Source: Paenibacillus sp. FSL W8-0186 (GTDB taxonomy: Bacteria; Bacillota; Bacilli; Paenibacillales; Paenibacillaceae). Taken from it: a stretch of 64,000 bases of DNA. Both the position numbers and the translations under genes were made by a program. The stretch covers positions 4,245,001 to 4,309,000 of the forward strand of contig NZ_CP150207.1 of NCBI RefSeq assembly GCF_037969765.1. Direction: 5' to 3'. Shown piece after piece: positions 38,458 through 49,389 of the stretch (positions within the stretch are counted from its first letter, which is position 1; each line of letters starts with the position of its first letter). The notes under the pieces were generated by a model. That model searched no databases. It worked only from the letters and a program-made list of their open reading frames with translations, and had not been told where the DNA came from.

Positions 38458-39819
38458 TTACGGAATATATAGAACTTGCCCTTCCGCTAAGTTGTGTTCC
38501 GCTAACCGATTGTAAAGCTGCAGCTCCCTTGTGCTGAGATTGTACCGCTCGGCAATTTCGTCCAAGGTCTCTTCGCGCTGAACGATGACGAGCCGGATTT
38601 TCCGAAAGGGGGTCTGCTCTTCCGCATTGCCGATGAATAAGTTTTTCCAGCGAACTTCTTCCTCATCCCCGTGTTCTTCGGCCGCCGCCTTTACGCTGCC
38701 TTCTTCCTGTTCCAACGAGCCTTCCGGTTCTTTATTGGGCCGTTGAGCAGATAACAGCTTGGTGATGCCAATATCGCTTCCCTGTACCGTTTCATCCGCC
38801 TTCTTGCTGTTGAGGGCAATTTTCAGCTCTTTTTTCTCCTCGGGCTGAGGGCGAATTTCCGGCTCCGAATCTTCATGAGCCACATCTCCAGCAGCCCCTG
38901 GTTCGATGGATGCCGACAAAACCGGCTCAGACTCCGTGCCTTGCTCCGAAGAAGCTGCTTGGTCCGCTTCCCTCGACACAGCCTGTACGACCTCGGCTTC
39001 ATCACCCTCGTGTTCGCTTACGGACGGAGTTTCAAGATGATACTCCTCCAGTTCGTCACGGCCTTCTTCTTCCTTGAACGAAGCTAAATTCTCTTCCGCT
39101 TGCTGCACAGCCTCCCGGATCTCATCTTCAGAAGCCGCCGCCTTGTCCTTCCATAGCGATGGGGATGAGAGCAGCGAATCGTCTGTCCAGGAGATCACGT
39201 TCTGATGGGGGGTTTCTGGAAAATCCGGTAAACCCGGAACCGCGGCAGCCTCCAAAGAACTTTGCCACTGAGAAGCTTGATTCTCCCTGTCTCCAGACAC
39301 CGGTCCCTCAGAGATCTGCTCCCCCAGTTGGTGTTCTTCTTGTCGCAATGTGTCCATTGGTAATGGCTGCTCTGTCAGGCCAACCTCGTCCGGTTCATCC
39401 TGATGAGATTCATGCGCAGCTATAAATTCCCTGTCCTTCCATTCTTCGCTCCCCGTAAGCGTAGTCGTCTCAATTCCCTTAAGCGACAAAACCCCGGTAA
39501 TATTCAAACTGCGGGCACTCAGCAGATCCACATCAAAATTGTCAATTTCGACGGCGATCTCCTCCAGTTTGTTTACCCGGCTTAGCGGAATCGTGATTTC
39601 AACCGGGATCCAATGCTCCAGCTTGCAGCTTTCCCCCTGCCCCCGGTATAGTCCGGACAACAGCAAATGCCCGCGAAGCGCGGCATACTCCTCGCCAGGA
39701 ATCACCTGGATTTTTGGAATGAGCTCTATTTCCTCCAATTCCTCAATTCCAACCACATCTTCCGATAAATGAACCCGCTCATAAATATCAAACCTCAGAC
39801 CGTAGGATTGATCAGCCAA
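38458..39819 (-). CDS. spoVID: Stage VI sporulation protein D
   Basis: 453 aa. Spore coat encasement factor. The N-terminal ~130 residues form the conserved SpoVID beta-rich domain (begins GLRFDIYERVHLSEDVVG). The middle (about 140-390) is very acidic and low in complexity (many E, Q, S, A). The C-terminal LysM-like domain (about 405-453, IVQREETLDEIAERYNLS) corresponds to the SpoVID end that binds lipid II and SafA. It lies downstream of hemL and an RluA gene, as in Bacillus (hemL-spoVID). A CATATAAAT motif near 39905 might be a sigma-E -10 (weak). Confidence 0.9.
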   Translation of the reverse strand: MADQSYGLRFDIYERVHLSEDVVGIEELEEIELIPKIQVIPGEEYAALRGHLLLSGLYRGQGESCKLEHWIPVEITIPLSRVNKLEEIAVEIDNFDVDLLSARSLNITGVLSLKGIETTTLTGSEEWKDREFIAAHESHQDEPDEVGLTEQPLPMDTLRQEEHQLGEQISEGPVSGDRENQASQWQSSLEAAAVPGLPDFPETPHQNVISWTDDSLLSSPSLWKDKAAASEDEIREAVQQAEENLASFKEEEGRDELEEYHLETPSVSEHEGDEAEVVQAVSREADQAASSEQGTESEPVLSASIEPGAAGDVAHEDSEPEIRPQPEEKKELKIALNSKKADETVQGSDIGITKLLSAQRPNKEPEGSLEQEEGSVKAAAEEHGDEEEVRWKNLFIGNAEEQTPFRKIRLVIVQREETLDEIAERYNLSTRELQLYNRLAEHNLAEGQVLYIP

Positions 39820-39989
39820 GAATGATACCTCCTTTCAGCATTTCCAAACATGATTTCGCATCCCATGGATGACATGGTCCAAATCATCGCTCGTTTTATT
39901 TATATGCTTGAAAAAGGAGTGCATGCCTGGTTTTTACCGATCAAACACCGCTCTTCATGGCTTTGGCTTATATCCATTCCCTGCGTTGG

Positions 39990-40898
39990 CTAGGCTCGAA
40001 GCTGTTTAAGCAGCGCTGTCCAGCTTGCAGGCCAAGGGTCCTGCACGGACAAGGTCTCTCCCGCAAGCGGGTGGGCAAACATTAAGCTCTCGCCGTGAAG
40101 CGCTTGATGGGGCGTCAGCTTGGTGCTGCCCCCATATAAAGCGTCCCCGATAAGCGGATGGCCCGCATAGCTCATATGCACCCGAATCTGATGCGTTCGT
40201 CCCGTCTCCAGCGTGAGGCGCACGAGGCTGGCGGCCGGATAGGCCTCCAGCAGCTCTACGCGTGTTACTGCATGCTGGCCCGACGGGGATACGCGCCTTC
40301 GCGCTCTATGATGCCGATCCTTGCCGATTGGCTGGTCAATTACACGAAGCGCAGGACTTACTGCGCCTTGTACCAGCGCAACATAGACCCGGCCGATTTC
40401 CTTACGCGCCATTGCCGCATCCAGTTTAAGCTTGGCATAAGTGTTCTTGGCATATAGCACCGGGCCGGACGTGTTCTCGTCCAGCCGGTGTATATGCTCG
40501 GGCGCAACGGGCTCGCCGCGTTCCGAGTAAATCCCTGCGACCATATTGGCTAAAGTCGGCTGCGGGCTATGTCCATCGGGATGTACTTTAACCCCTGCAG
40601 GCTTATGTACAACGAGGCAAAAATCATCCTCGTACAAAATTTGCAGCGGAAGCTCCGGCTGCATAGGCTCATACTGCGATATCCTTGGCGGAAAAAGCCG
40701 CAGGCGCAGACGATCTCCCGCCAGCTTAATCCCCTGCTCGGCTTCAAGTGTGCGCCGAAGCTTGGCAGGAAAGTCCAGTTCGCCTTCCAGCCAGGCAAGC
40801 GCCGCTTCATAGCGGTCACCGCTCGCCGGCATGGGGAGCCTGCCGGGCATCAGCTCCAGCCACTCTCCCCGCCTAGCGCCTGCGATCCGTAAACTCAC
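39990..40898 (-). CDS. RluA family pseudouridine synthase
   Basis: 302 aa. Converts uridine to pseudouridine in rRNA or tRNA. The catalytic Asp lies in [11 protein letters not shown] (about 137-147); the [20 protein letters not shown] segment is typical. An N-terminal S4-like part is weak or missing. The start is GTG overlapping the hemL stop (GTGA), so it is translated together with the haem genes. The exact target base is not predictable; RluD-like and YlyB/YjbO-like subgroups are both possible. Confidence 0.9.
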   Translation of the reverse strand: MSLRIAGARRGEWLELMPGRLPMPASGDRYEAALAWLEGELDFPAKLRRTLEAEQGIKLAGDRLRLRLFPPRISQYEPMQPELPLQILYEDDFCLVVHKPAGVKVHPDGHSPQPTLANMVAGIYSERGEPVAPEHIHRLDENTSGPVLYAKNTYAKLKLDAAMARKEIGRVYVALVQGAVSPALRVIDQPIGKDRHHRARRRVSPSGQHAVTRVELLEAYPAASLVRLTLETGRTHQIRVHMSYAGHPLIGDALYGGSTKLTPHQALHGESLMFAHPLAGETLSVQDPWPASWTALLKQLRA

Positions 40899-42196
40899 AG
40901 CTTCTGCAGCGCTTTGCGATGCGCCTCAATCGTAGCATCAATGTCCTCGTCGGTATGAACGCCGGAAACAAACATGCCTTCAAACTGAGACGGGGCGATA
41001 TTGATACCCTCCTGCACCAGCGCGGCAAAATAGCGGCGGAACAAATCCAAGTCGCTGCTCTTGGCTGTATCATAGTTAACGACCTGCTCATTCGTAAAGA
41101 ACGGGCATACCATGGAACCTACGCGATTAATCACGCTAGGGATTCCCGCTTCCTTCGCATTCGCTTCAAGTCCTGCCTGAAGCTTCGCCGACAAGCGCTC
41201 GAGACGGTCATAAACCTCAGGCGTAAGCAGCGACAATGTAGTGAAGCCGGCAATCATGGCCAGCGGGTTCCCGCTTAGCGTACCCGCCTGATAGATTGGG
41301 CCCGAAGGAGCGATTTGCTCCATAATTTCGCGTTTGCCGCCATAAGCGCCGACCGGCAGTCCTCCGCCGATGACTTTACCTAGGCAGGTCAAATCCGGAG
41401 TAATGCCAAACAGCCCTTGAGCAGAGTGCAGGTGAACGCGGAAGCCGGTCATAACTTCATCAAAAATAAGCAGGCTGCCGTATTCCGTTGTAATGCGGCG
41501 CAGTCCTTCCAGAAATCCGGGCTGCGGCGGTACGACGCCCATATTCCCTGCGACCGGTTCCACAATGACGCCGGCAATTTCTTCGCCGAAGCGTTCGAAG
41601 GCCAGTTGAACGGATTCCAGGTCATTATACGGAACAGTAATGGTGTTCGCTGCGATGCTCTCCGGCACGCCGGGGCTGTCCGGCAGACCCAGTGTTGCTA
41701 CGCCGGAACCCGCTTTGATGAGCAGGCTGTCGGCATGGCCGTGATAGGAGCCCTCAAATTTCATAATTTTGCTGCGTCCCGTGTAACCCCGAGCCAAGCG
41801 GATCGCACTCATCGTCGCCTCCGTGCCGGAGTTGACCATCCGCACGACTTCAATGGACGGTACGCGCTCGGCTACGAGCCTGGCCATCTGTGTCTCAAGC
41901 AGTGTAGGCGTGCCAAAGCTGGTGCCCTTGGCAGCCGTCTCCTGCAGCGCCTTAACGACCTCCGGGTGGGCATGTCCCATAATAAGCGGGCCCCATGATC
42001 CCACATAATCGATATAGCTGTTGCCGTCGATATCGTAAATGTGCGAACCAGCACCGTGGTCCATATAAATTGGCGTCAGCCCAACGGACTTGAATGCGCG
42101 TACCGGGCTGTTAACTCCGCCCGGCAGCACTTTTTTCGCTTCTTCAAATGCCTGATAGGACCGTTCTTCCCCTTTACGTCCGATAGTTGTACTCAT
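40895..42196 (-). CDS. hemL: Glutamate-1-semialdehyde 2,1-aminomutase
   Basis: 433 aa. PLP enzyme that turns glutamate-1-semialdehyde into 5-aminolevulinate. The PLP lysine is K274 in [31 protein letters not shown] at the N-terminus is family-typical. AAGGAG lies ten bases before ATG 42196; a GTG three codons upstream sits too close to that site. It overlaps the next gene by 4 nt. Confidence 0.96.
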   Translation of the reverse strand: MSTTIGRKGEERSYQAFEEAKKVLPGGVNSPVRAFKSVGLTPIYMDHGAGSHIYDIDGNSYIDYVGSWGPLIMGHAHPEVVKALQETAAKGTSFGTPTLLETQMARLVAERVPSIEVVRMVNSGTEATMSAIRLARGYTGRSKIMKFEGSYHGHADSLLIKAGSGVATLGLPDSPGVPESIAANTITVPYNDLESVQLAFERFGEEIAGVIVEPVAGNMGVVPPQPGFLEGLRRITTEYGSLLIFDEVMTGFRVHLHSAQGLFGITPDLTCLGKVIGGGLPVGAYGGKREIMEQIAPSGPIYQAGTLSGNPLAMIAGFTTLSLLTPEVYDRLERLSAKLQAGLEANAKEAGIPSVINRVGSMVCPFFTNEQVVNYDTAKSSDLDLFRRYFAALVQEGINIAPSQFEGMFVSGVHTDEDIDATIEAHRKALQKL

Positions 42197-42267
42197 TGAC
42201 GTCACGCTCCTTGCTTTGTCATTGATCTATGGTCTGTCCTCGAATTCCGAAGCATAATTCACGTATG

Positions 42268-43275
42268 CTAATTGCGTCCTTCGCGCAGCCAGCGCGCCGC
42301 ATCTTTGGCAAAATACGTAATAATGATGTCAGCTCCCGCGCGCTTCATGCCCAGCAGCATTTCGCTCACGATCGCCCGCTCGTTAATCCAGCCTTGCTTG
42401 GCCGCCGCCTTGACCATGGAATATTCGCCGCTCACATTGTAGGCCACGATCGGCAGGTCGAATTGGTCCCGAAGCATGCGGATCACATCCATATAGGCTA
42501 GCGCCGGCTTAACCATAAGCATATCTGCACCCTCTAGCACATCTGTCTCCGCTTCGCGCAGCGCTTCACGGGCATTGGCCGGATCCATCTGATACGTCTT
42601 GCGATCGCCGAATTGCGGTGCCGAATCTGCTGCTTCCCGGAACGGGCCGTAGAATGCCGAGGCGTATTTTACGGAATACGACATAATTGGCACATGGGTA
42701 TAGCCGGCTTCGTCTAGTCCGTGGCGAATCGCTTGGACGAAGCCATCCATCATATTCGATGGAGCGATGATGTCAGCTCCCGCTTGCGCCTGTGACACTG
42801 CCGTCTTCACCAGCAGCTCCAATGATTCGTCGTTCAACACGTCCCCGCAGACATGGCCATCCCGTTCAAAGGTGTGTACCATGCCGCAATGGCCGTGATC
42901 CGTAAATTCACATAGGCAAGTATCCGCGACCACAAGCAAATCGGGATACCATGATTTGATGAGCCGGGTAGCTTCCTGTACGATGCCAGTTTCGACGAAG
43001 GCCGACGTGCCTACGCTGTCCTTCTGTTCAGGAATGCCGAACAGCAGCACCGCCGGAATGCCGAGCTCTACGATCTCCTTCACTTCCTCCTGAAGACGGT
43101 CTAAAGAGAAGTGGAATACGCCCGGCATCGAGGAGATTTCATTTTTTACATTGCTGCCATAGGTGACGAATATCGGCTGTACGAAATCATCGACGGTAAT
43201 CACGGTTTCGCGCACCATACCGCGGATCGCAGCCGATTGCCGCAAACGGCGGTGTCTTACGATTGGAAATGTCAT
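42268..43275 (-). CDS. hemB: Delta-aminolevulinic acid dehydratase (porphobilinogen synthase)
   Basis: 335 aa. Joins two 5-aminolevulinate molecules. The catalytic zinc cysteines C120, C122 and C130 lie in [15 protein letters not shown]; the Schiff-base lysines are K203 ([14 protein letters not shown]) and K256 ([11 protein letters not shown]). The open frame runs 222 nt further upstream, but that part is repeat-like, GC-rich DNA; the family N-terminus ([12 protein letters not shown]) starts at ATG 43275. Unlike its neighbours it is separated from cobA-hemD by more than 600 nt. Confidence 0.96.
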   Translation of the reverse strand: MTFPIVRHRRLRQSAAIRGMVRETVITVDDFVQPIFVTYGSNVKNEISSMPGVFHFSLDRLQEEVKEIVELGIPAVLLFGIPEQKDSVGTSAFVETGIVQEATRLIKSWYPDLLVVADTCLCEFTDHGHCGMVHTFERDGHVCGDVLNDESLELLVKTAVSQAQAGADIIAPSNMMDGFVQAIRHGLDEAGYTHVPIMSYSVKYASAFYGPFREAADSAPQFGDRKTYQMDPANAREALREAETDVLEGADMLMVKPALAYMDVIRMLRDQFDLPIVAYNVSGEYSMVKAAAKQGWINERAIVSEMLLGMKRAGADIIITYFAKDAARWLREGRN

Positions 43276-43316
43276 AGTTGGTGTCGTCCTTTCAAATTGA
43301 TCCCATCCCACCCAAA

Positions 43317-43356
43317 CCCTCCCTTGTCGTAAGGGAGGGCTCCAAGGGCTGCGCCC
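43317..43356. repeat. Two adjacent GC-rich hairpins ahead of hemB
   Basis: CCCTCCCTT - GTCGT - AAGGGAGGG (43317-43339, 9-bp perfect stem) and AGGGC - TGC - GCCCT (43344-43356). Neither is followed by a T run on either strand. They lie in the leader region of hemB. Confidence 0.55.
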
Positions 43357-43660
43357 TCTGGACTCCCGCAATGGGAATAACGTAGGAGGGGCAGAGGCGC
43401 TCCTGCATCGCTGTCCCCTGGCGGGGATGCGCTTAGTTTGGTGCGTGGAACGCTTTCCCCCCTTCGGGTACGTCTTACTTTTGGCGCCCCCGTTCACCCT
43501 GGGTGAACACTCTGCTCAAGCCTGCAGCGGTCGGCGCTCCCGGGAAAGCTGCGGGCAATCAGTCGCTTGCCGCCCTGACGGGCCCGCTCTACGTTAGACG
43601 CTCCTGCTGTCTGGGTGGATGGAGTTTATTTGGCTGTATTGAGTTAGGATGGCTTGAGGG

Positions 43661-43877
43661 GCGCTGTCCCCTGCGGGGATTCGCTCACTGTGACGCAAGG
43701 ATCAGTTACTTTTGCGTTGTGCCTCTTACTGCTATTGACTACGGTACTGGCGCTCTCCCTTGAGGGATACGCTCACTGCGGCGCAAGGATAATTACCTTG
43801 CATAGTGCCTCTTACCGCTACTGATTACGGTACTGGGGCTCTCCCTTGCGGAATACGCTTGCTGCGGTGCAAAATAT
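43661..43877. repeat. Degenerate ~87-bp tandem repeats within the hem operon
   Basis: Unit 1 is 43661-43749, unit 2 is 43750-43835 and a partial unit 3 is 43837-43877. Shared landmarks are GCGCT(G/C)TCCC at the start, ACGCTCACTG(C/T)G-CGCAAGGAT in the middle and ATT(A/G)C(T)ACGGTACTG at the end. A fourth fragment (GCTGTCCCCTGGCGGGGAT-GCGCT) occurs near 43409. The whole gap 43276-43902 shows no credible gene. Confidence 0.75.
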
Positions 43878-43902
43878 ATAAATTATGAGGGCTAATCCAT
43901 AG

Positions 43903-45459
43903 CTAATCACGATTGCTTGCACGCCAGTCGCAAAGGGATTGGACAAGGCTGTTGATCGTCGATTCCTCAGCCACCATATCGACGTTGAAGCCAAGATCCC
44001 TAGCCGTTTGCGCGGTAAGCGGGCCAATGCAGGCGATGGCAGCGCCAGACAAGGCTTGAACGGGGTCTGCATGCCCCATTCCCTTCAGGGCAGCAACCAG
44101 GTTCTTTACTGTCGACGAGCTGGTGAAGGTCACGACATGAATGCCGCCCTCTTCAATGAGCTTCAGTAGCTCATCGTCCTCTTCGCCGGCAGGGACGGTC
44201 TCGTACATGACAGCGTCGGTCACGCTCAGCCCCTTCTCCCGCAGAACCTCTGGCAGCCAATTGCGGCCAAGGTCTCCCCTCGGCAGCAGCACCTGCTGTC
44301 CGGCGTGCATTTCAGCGCCGTACGCCTCGAACATGCCCTCGGCCTGGTATTGTCCTGGCAGCTCCTCTGCGGCAATGCCGCGGGCGCGCAGCGCTTCCTT
44401 CGTTGCCGGCCCGACTGCAGCGATTCTCGCTCGATGAAGTGAGCGAACATCTTGTCCCAGTTTCTCCAAGCGCCTGAAGAAATACTCCACCCCGTTGACG
44501 CTTGTGAAGAACACCCAGTCATACGTCTCCAATCGGCTTAAAGCCGCATCCGCATGAGCGATCTGTTCCTCGTCCTCAGGTAATCGAATATCGATGACAG
44601 GGAACTCGTACGGCTCGCCGCCCAAATCCTCGATCTGCGCAGCAAGCTCGCTGGCCTGGCTGCGGGCGCGGGTAACGAGCACGCGCGTGCCAAACAGCGG
44701 CAGGGTCTCCGCCCACTTCAAATGCTCGCGCTGCGTCACGACGTCTCCTACGACGATGACGGCCGGTGGCTGGAAGTTCGCCTGCTGCACTTTGCGCTCG
44801 ATGTCCTCCAGCGTGCCGGTCAAGGTCTCCTGTTCTGCCCGCGTCCCCCAACGCACGAGAGCGACGGGCGTATCGGGAGATCTTCCGTACGTTATCAGCT
44901 GCCTGCTGATGTACCCGATCTTGGCTACGCCCATCATGAAAATGAGCGTCCCCGTCGCATTCGTGACCTTCTCCCAATTGATAGACTTGTCCAGCTTCTC
45001 AGGACTCTCATGTCCGGTAATGATGGACAGGGAGGAAGCCATGTCCCGGTGCGTCACCGGAATGCCCGCATAAGCAGGAACCGAGATCGCCGCAGTAATT
45101 CCCGGCACAATCTCATAAGGGATTCCATGCTTGCGAAGCAGCTCGGCTTCCTCGCCGACCCGGCCGAAAATCGTCGGATCTCCGCCCTTCAGACGGACAA
45201 CGGTCTTCCCCGTCAGCGCCAAGTCCACGAGGAGTTGATTAATCTCCTCCTGCTTCATCGTATGACGGTCCGGCAGCTTGCCTACATAGACCTTCTCTGC
45301 ACCGGGCTTCATGTTCCTCAGCAAGCTGGGATTGGCCAGCCGGTCGTATACGACGACATCCCCTTTTTCCAGGCACTGCAATCCCTTTACTGTAATCAAT
45401 CTAGCATCGCCGGGTCCCGCCCCGACTAAATATACCTTTCCAGCCATCCCATCACTCAC
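43903..45459 (-). CDS. cobA-hemD: Fused uroporphyrinogen-III C-methyltransferase / uroporphyrinogen-III synthase
   Basis: 518 aa, a two-enzyme fusion. Residues about 1-245 are CobA/SUMT ([28 protein letters not shown]), which makes precorrin-2 for siroheme. Residues about 258-510 are HemD ([41 protein letters not shown]), which closes the tetrapyrrole ring. The fusion therefore makes uroporphyrinogen III and also methylates it. It overlaps hemC by 4 nt (ATGA). In B. subtilis the two are separate genes. Confidence 0.95.
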   Translation of the reverse strand: MSDGMAGKVYLVGAGPGDARLITVKGLQCLEKGDVVVYDRLANPSLLRNMKPGAEKVYVGKLPDRHTMKQEEINQLLVDLALTGKTVVRLKGGDPTIFGRVGEEAELLRKHGIPYEIVPGITAAISVPAYAGIPVTHRDMASSLSIITGHESPEKLDKSINWEKVTNATGTLIFMMGVAKIGYISRQLITYGRSPDTPVALVRWGTRAEQETLTGTLEDIERKVQQANFQPPAVIVVGDVVTQREHLKWAETLPLFGTRVLVTRARSQASELAAQIEDLGGEPYEFPVIDIRLPEDEEQIAHADAALSRLETYDWVFFTSVNGVEYFFRRLEKLGQDVRSLHRARIAAVGPATKEALRARGIAAEELPGQYQAEGMFEAYGAEMHAGQQVLLPRGDLGRNWLPEVLREKGLSVTDAVMYETVPAGEEDDELLKLIEEGGIHVVTFTSSSTVKNLVAALKGMGHADPVQALSGAAIACIGPLTAQTARDLGFNVDMVAEESTINSLVQSLCDWRASNRD

Positions 45460-46415
45460 TCCCTGACTTCCGCCAAAATTTCGTCCGCTCCTCTAGAAAT
45501 CAGCTTAGCTGCAACCTCATCGCCCAGCTTCAGCGGATCCTCGCCAGTCAGGACATCCTTCAGAACAAGCCGTCCGTCCGGCGTTCCGACCAGCCCTGTC
45601 AATTCGATGCGCGCTCCTCCCGTTCCAATCCCGGATTCCTCCTGCACCAAGGTTGCATATGCGCCGATCGGAACCTGGCAGCCACCGTTCAATACGCGCA
45701 GAAATTGGCGCTCTGCAGCGACGGTCAGCTCGGTATCCCGGTCATTGTACAGCGACAGAAGATGACGCACCTCCTCATCGCTTTCACGGCATTCAATGCC
45801 TAACGCGCCCTGGCCGACAGCCGGCAAACATACCTCAACCGGCAAAAATGAGGTGATCCGATCCTCCCAGCCCATCCGGTACAAGCCCGCCGCAGCAAGA
45901 ATTATGGCATCGAAGCCCTCGGTCTCCAATTTGCGCAGCCGGGAATCGATATTTCCCCGAATCCATTCCAGCTTCAGATCCGGACGGTATTTCTTCAGCT
46001 GACTCGAGCGGCGCAGGCTGCTCGTACCGATCTTTGCTCCTTGCGGAAGCTCGTCCAAGCTTAGGCCGTTCCTTGAAATCAGCGCATCCCGGGGGTCGAC
46101 CCTCCGCGGAACCGCACCGGTTACAAGACCTTCCTGAAGCACGGATGGCATGTCCTTCATACTATGTACCGCCATATCGATTTCCCCGCTCAGCATGGCC
46201 TGCTCGATTTCCTTCACAAACAAGCCTTTGCCCCCTACCTTCGATAATGTTACGTCCAAAATACGGTCGCCCTTCGTCACGATCTTGCGAATTTCGAAAT
46301 CATAGGGCAGCGCATGCTCCTCGCATATCGCTTTCAGCGCATCAATAACCTGACCCGTCTGCGTCAGCGCCAATTGGCTCTGTCTAGTTCCGACGACAAT
46401 CGTACGTTTTTTCAT
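45456..46415 (-). CDS. hemC: Hydroxymethylbilane synthase (porphobilinogen deaminase)
   Basis: 319 aa. Links four porphobilinogens. The dipyrromethane cofactor cysteine is C246 in [20 protein letters not shown] and HSMKDMP are typical. AGGAGG lies seven bases before the ATG, at the very end of the gene upstream. It overlaps cobA-hemD by 4 nt. Confidence 0.97.
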   Translation of the reverse strand: MKKRTIVVGTRQSQLALTQTGQVIDALKAICEEHALPYDFEIRKIVTKGDRILDVTLSKVGGKGLFVKEIEQAMLSGEIDMAVHSMKDMPSVLQEGLVTGAVPRRVDPRDALISRNGLSLDELPQGAKIGTSSLRRSSQLKKYRPDLKLEWIRGNIDSRLRKLETEGFDAIILAAAGLYRMGWEDRITSFLPVEVCLPAVGQGALGIECRESDEEVRHLLSLYNDRDTELTVAAERQFLRVLNGGCQVPIGAYATLVQEESGIGTGGARIELTGLVGTPDGRLVLKDVLTGEDPLKLGDEVAAKLISRGADEILAEVRE

Positions 46416-46417
46416 CT

Positions 46418-47071
46418 TTATTCCTCCTGATATGCATCAATCCATGCAGCTAGCTTCTCCTCGCTCCAAGGCTGAAATCGTCCTTCACGAATTTCCGTCA
46501 ATATATCCATTTCGGCTAACGCTTTAAACAATAGCTGGCGTCTGCCCCGGTCAAGCACCTGTTCTTTAATCCTTACCCTGATCTCGCTTAAGAAATCAAT
46601 ATAAGTCTCGTAATGCTCCCCGAACAGCTCGTCGACTTCCACGCATAACCTTCGGGAAACCGTTGGCCCTGCTCCAGAAGTCGATACAGCCACAATCAGG
46701 CCGCCCCTGCGGATCGATGCCGGCGTAATGAAGGAGCCCCGTGCCCCGTCGCCGGCATCGTTCACCGGCACGCCCCGGCTCTCCGCCTCCGCAACGACGG
46801 CTTCGTTCACCTGACTGTCGTTCGTTGCCGCATATGCCAAAAAAGCCCCGCTTAAGTCGCCCTCTCGATATTCCCGATTTATCCAGTGCAGCTGCCCCTT
46901 CTCGTAACAAGACATCAAGTAAGGGGTTAACGAAGGGCTGATAACGATCGTCTCTGCAGAGGATGCCAGCAGCGCGCCAGCTTTCCTTTCGGCGATTATC
47001 CCGCCGCCAACGACGACGCAGCGTCTTCCCGCGCAGTTTAGCATGACGGGAATATAATGCGGGACGTTCAT
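46418..47071 (-). CDS. Precorrin-2 dehydrogenase / sirohydrochlorin ferrochelatase family protein
   Basis: 217 aa. Similar to the N-terminal half of CysG, to Met8p and to B. subtilis YlnF: an NAD-binding domain ([17 protein letters not shown]) followed by the small dimerisation part ([23 protein letters not shown]). It oxidises precorrin-2 to sirohydrochlorin; whether it also inserts iron is not clear from sequence. With the CobA half of the next gene it forms the siroheme branch. The start is ATG 47071 with GGAG eight bases ahead; the upstream 13 codons have no better site. Confidence 0.9.
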   Translation of the reverse strand: MNVPHYIPVMLNCAGRRCVVVGGGIIAERKAGALLASSAETIVISPSLTPYLMSCYEKGQLHWINREYREGDLSGAFLAYAATNDSQVNEAVVAEAESRGVPVNDAGDGARGSFITPASIRRGGLIVAVSTSGAGPTVSRRLCVEVDELFGEHYETYIDFLSEIRVRIKEQVLDRGRRQLLFKALAEMDILTEIREGRFQPWSEEKLAAWIDAYQEE

Positions 47072-47335
47072 GCTCACCACTCCTATATCCAGCCATGGCC
47101 GGCGGATCATATATACGTCATTTTACATTGATAATAGCATAACCTACCATCCTTTATTTTGCCACGTCCGCCGCCAAAACATAATCCATGCCCTCCCATA
47201 TCGTCAAAAAATGCCCTGCACCCTCCGTTATACAGATTGCACCCTAATGCAATACGAGAATAAACAGAAGGCTCAGGGCATACAATGATGATCCCGGCAT
47301 ATATTCAAAGATGAAGATTTAAGCGGCTCACCGCT

Positions 47336-48748
47336 TTAAACAGATACCTTCACGAGCGGAAGCACGGTCTCTGTTTCGAGTGACGGCTCTTTCTTCTTCT
47401 CTTTTTGTTCTTGCGTAGATATTTCCTGAGTCAGGCTATTCTGCTGATCCGCAGCCGTAGAAGATTCAGACAGAGCCTCGAGCTGCTGCTCCAGCGCAAA
47501 AATTTGCGTGAACATTTCGAGCGCCTCCACTCCATGTTCCTCTCCGGCCATTTCTTTGATCCGGTTAATCGGATCATGCATCATCTGATTCACGATGCTC
47601 TTGGTCAAACGCCGTATGACCTTCCGCTGCCGCTCATCCAGCTCAGGCAGTTTATTAAACAGGCTTTCCATCGTGCTCTCATGAATCGAAGTCGATTTCT
47701 CCTGCAGCGCGCGAATGACCGGTCTGACGCCAAGCGTTTGCAGCCAGTTGGCGAACGCGCCCATCTCCTCTTCAATCATCCAATCGATTTTGAGAGCTTC
47801 GCCACGGCGCATTTCCATGTTGCTCTCCACAATACCTTCCAGATCGTCAATATCATACAGGAACACATTGTCAAGCTCCCCGATCGCTGGATCGATATCA
47901 CGAGGCACCGCTATATCTATAATGAACAATGGCCGGTCCGGCCGCTGCTTCATACTGTTTTGCACCTGAGACGATGTTATGACATAACCATCCGCCCCGG
48001 TAGAGCTGATCAAAATATCGATGTCCTGCAATCGCTGCATCGCTTCCTGCATCGAGCACGGGATACCGTCGAACTTGGCTGCCAGCTCCTGTGCACGGCC
48101 GAAGGTACGGTTAGCCACAAGCACCTCTGCCGCCCCGCCTCCGCTCAAATGCTTCGCCGTCAGCTCGCTCATTTTGCCGGCGCCGAGGATAAGCACCTTC
48201 TTGCCCTCGAAGCTGCCGAATACCCGCTTGCCCAGTTCAACAGCGGCATAACTTACCGATACGGCGCTTTCGCCGATCGCTGTCTCCGAATGGGCTCTCT
48301 TGCTTAGCGTGATCGCCTGCTTAAATAGCATATTAAACCAAGTGCCCGTAGCCTTCTCTTTTTGTGAGAGCAAAAAAGCGCTCCGGACCTGACCTAGAAT
48401 TTGCGTCTCGCCAAGCACCATCGAATCAAGGCCGCATGCGACCCGGAACAGATGGCGGATAGCCTGTTCGTCCTCATACATGTATAAATGTTGGGTAAAC
48501 TCTTGTCTAGGAATGCCAAACCACTGCTCCATGAAGCTGCGGATAAAATAACCGCACATGTGCAAGCGGTCAACCACGACATAAATTTCCGTTCTGTTGC
48601 AGGTTGCTATAATGACGCCTTCCAATACACTCTTGGTGCGTTTCAACTCTTGCAACGCTTGCGGCAAATCCCGTTCGGCAAAAGTAAAACGTTCCCTGAC
48701 TTCCACAGGCGCTGTTCGATAGTTCAACCCGACTACGACGATGTGCAT
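47336..48748 (-). CDS. hemA: Glutamyl-tRNA reductase
   Basis: 470 aa. First committed step of C5 tetrapyrrole synthesis. Nucleophile C50 lies in IIATCNRTEIY; the NADPH-binding part has VLILGAGKMSELTAKHL. The C-terminal helical dimerisation domain is followed by a ~40-residue polar tail (QEKEKKKEPS) not usual for the family. A gap of about 265 nt follows before the next hem gene. A small hairpin (AAGCGG-TGAG-CCGCTT, 47321-47336) overlaps the stop codon. Confidence 0.96.
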   Translation of the reverse strand: MHIVVVGLNYRTAPVEVRERFTFAERDLPQALQELKRTKSVLEGVIIATCNRTEIYVVVDRLHMCGYFIRSFMEQWFGIPRQEFTQHLYMYEDEQAIRHLFRVACGLDSMVLGETQILGQVRSAFLLSQKEKATGTWFNMLFKQAITLSKRAHSETAIGESAVSVSYAAVELGKRVFGSFEGKKVLILGAGKMSELTAKHLSGGGAAEVLVANRTFGRAQELAAKFDGIPCSMQEAMQRLQDIDILISSTGADGYVITSSQVQNSMKQRPDRPLFIIDIAVPRDIDPAIGELDNVFLYDIDDLEGIVESNMEMRRGEALKIDWMIEEEMGAFANWLQTLGVRPVIRALQEKSTSIHESTMESLFNKLPELDERQRKVIRRLTKSIVNQMMHDPINRIKEMAGEEHGVEALEMFTQIFALEQQLEALSESSTAADQQNSLTQEISTQEQKEKKKEPSLETETVLPLVKVSV

Positions 48749-48806
48749 TGCAAGTTCACCTGCCTTGTTAAGATGTCATAGCATCGATCGAAAACAAACT
48801 ATGTTA

Positions 48807-48815
48807 ATTATATCA
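48807..48815 (-). promoter_or_regulatory. Extended -10 promoter of hemA
   Basis: Minus strand: TGATATAAT (48815-48807), a perfect TATAAT with the TGn extension; no good -35 is seen. It lies about 60 nt before the hemA start. Confidence 0.45.
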
Positions 48816-48891
48816 CAGGACTGGCAGATTCCCCGGTGGTTTTGATGAGCGTTTTATGAACTCTTTATGAAGATAACCAAAAAATTCCGCC

Positions 48892-48927
48892 AAAAAACAA
48901 ATAACCATGGAATTGCTCCATGGTTAT
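48892..48927 (-). terminator. Intrinsic terminator after speD
   Basis: Minus strand: ATAACCATGGA - 5-nt loop - TCCATGGTTAT (48927-48901), 11-bp perfect stem, followed by TTGTTTTTTGG. Confidence 0.85.
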
Positions 48928-48990
48928 CCTATTCTACCCAATTTTCCGCAAACTATGAGCTACGAAACCACTGAGTCTTTAATTTCTTCT

Positions 48991-49389
48991 TTATACGAGC
49001 TCCACTTGATTCATAACCGGCGTTACGACCTCAAGCTCGCCCAGGCCGCGAATGAGCTTCTTCGCGTACATCTTCTCCGGCTTCAATACGGACACCAGGT
49101 AATCGATCGCCAATTGCGGATCAACCGTTTCTCCACAAGTATAGCAATCAATAGCAGCAAACCCTCTCTCAGGATACGTATGAATCGAGAGATGGCTCTC
49201 CGACAACAACACAAGTACCGTCGCACCTTGCGGTTCGAACTGTTTGGATTGCACGGACAATACCGTTGCTCCACAAGATTCAGCAGCTTCCACCAAATGA
49301 GCTTGCAATAGCTCTGCATTGTTCAGTACCTCAAAGTCGACTCCCCAAGTATCAACAGCAACGTGTCTTCCGAAAGTTGAATATTCCAT
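48991..49389 (-). CDS. speD: S-adenosylmethionine decarboxylase proenzyme
   Basis: 132 aa. Makes decarboxylated SAM for spermidine synthesis. The proenzyme cleaves itself between E64 and S65 in LLSESHLSIHTYPE; S65 becomes the pyruvoyl group. H70 and C85 (in DCYTCGE) complete the active site. Size matches the small prokaryotic class. No speE is nearby. It is a single-gene unit with its own promoter and terminator, placed between hemA and engB, which are adjacent in B. subtilis. Confidence 0.96.
   Translation of the reverse strand: MEYSTFGRHVAVDTWGVDFEVLNNAELLQAHLVEAAESCGATVLSVQSKQFEPQGATVLVLLSESHLSIHTYPERGFAAIDCYTCGETVDPQLAIDYLVSVLKPEKMYAKKLIRGLGELEVVTPVMNQVELV

Noticed and set aside
43276..43497. 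N-terminal extension of HemB (74 residues)
   Set aside because: The extension is Arg/Pro-rich, unlike any HemB, and is coded by the hairpin-bearing spacer; the family start is ATG 43275.
43503..43763. 86-aa plus-strand ORF between hemB and cobA-hemD
   Set aside because: It runs into the degenerate tandem repeat; composition is repeat-like and no start signal is seen.
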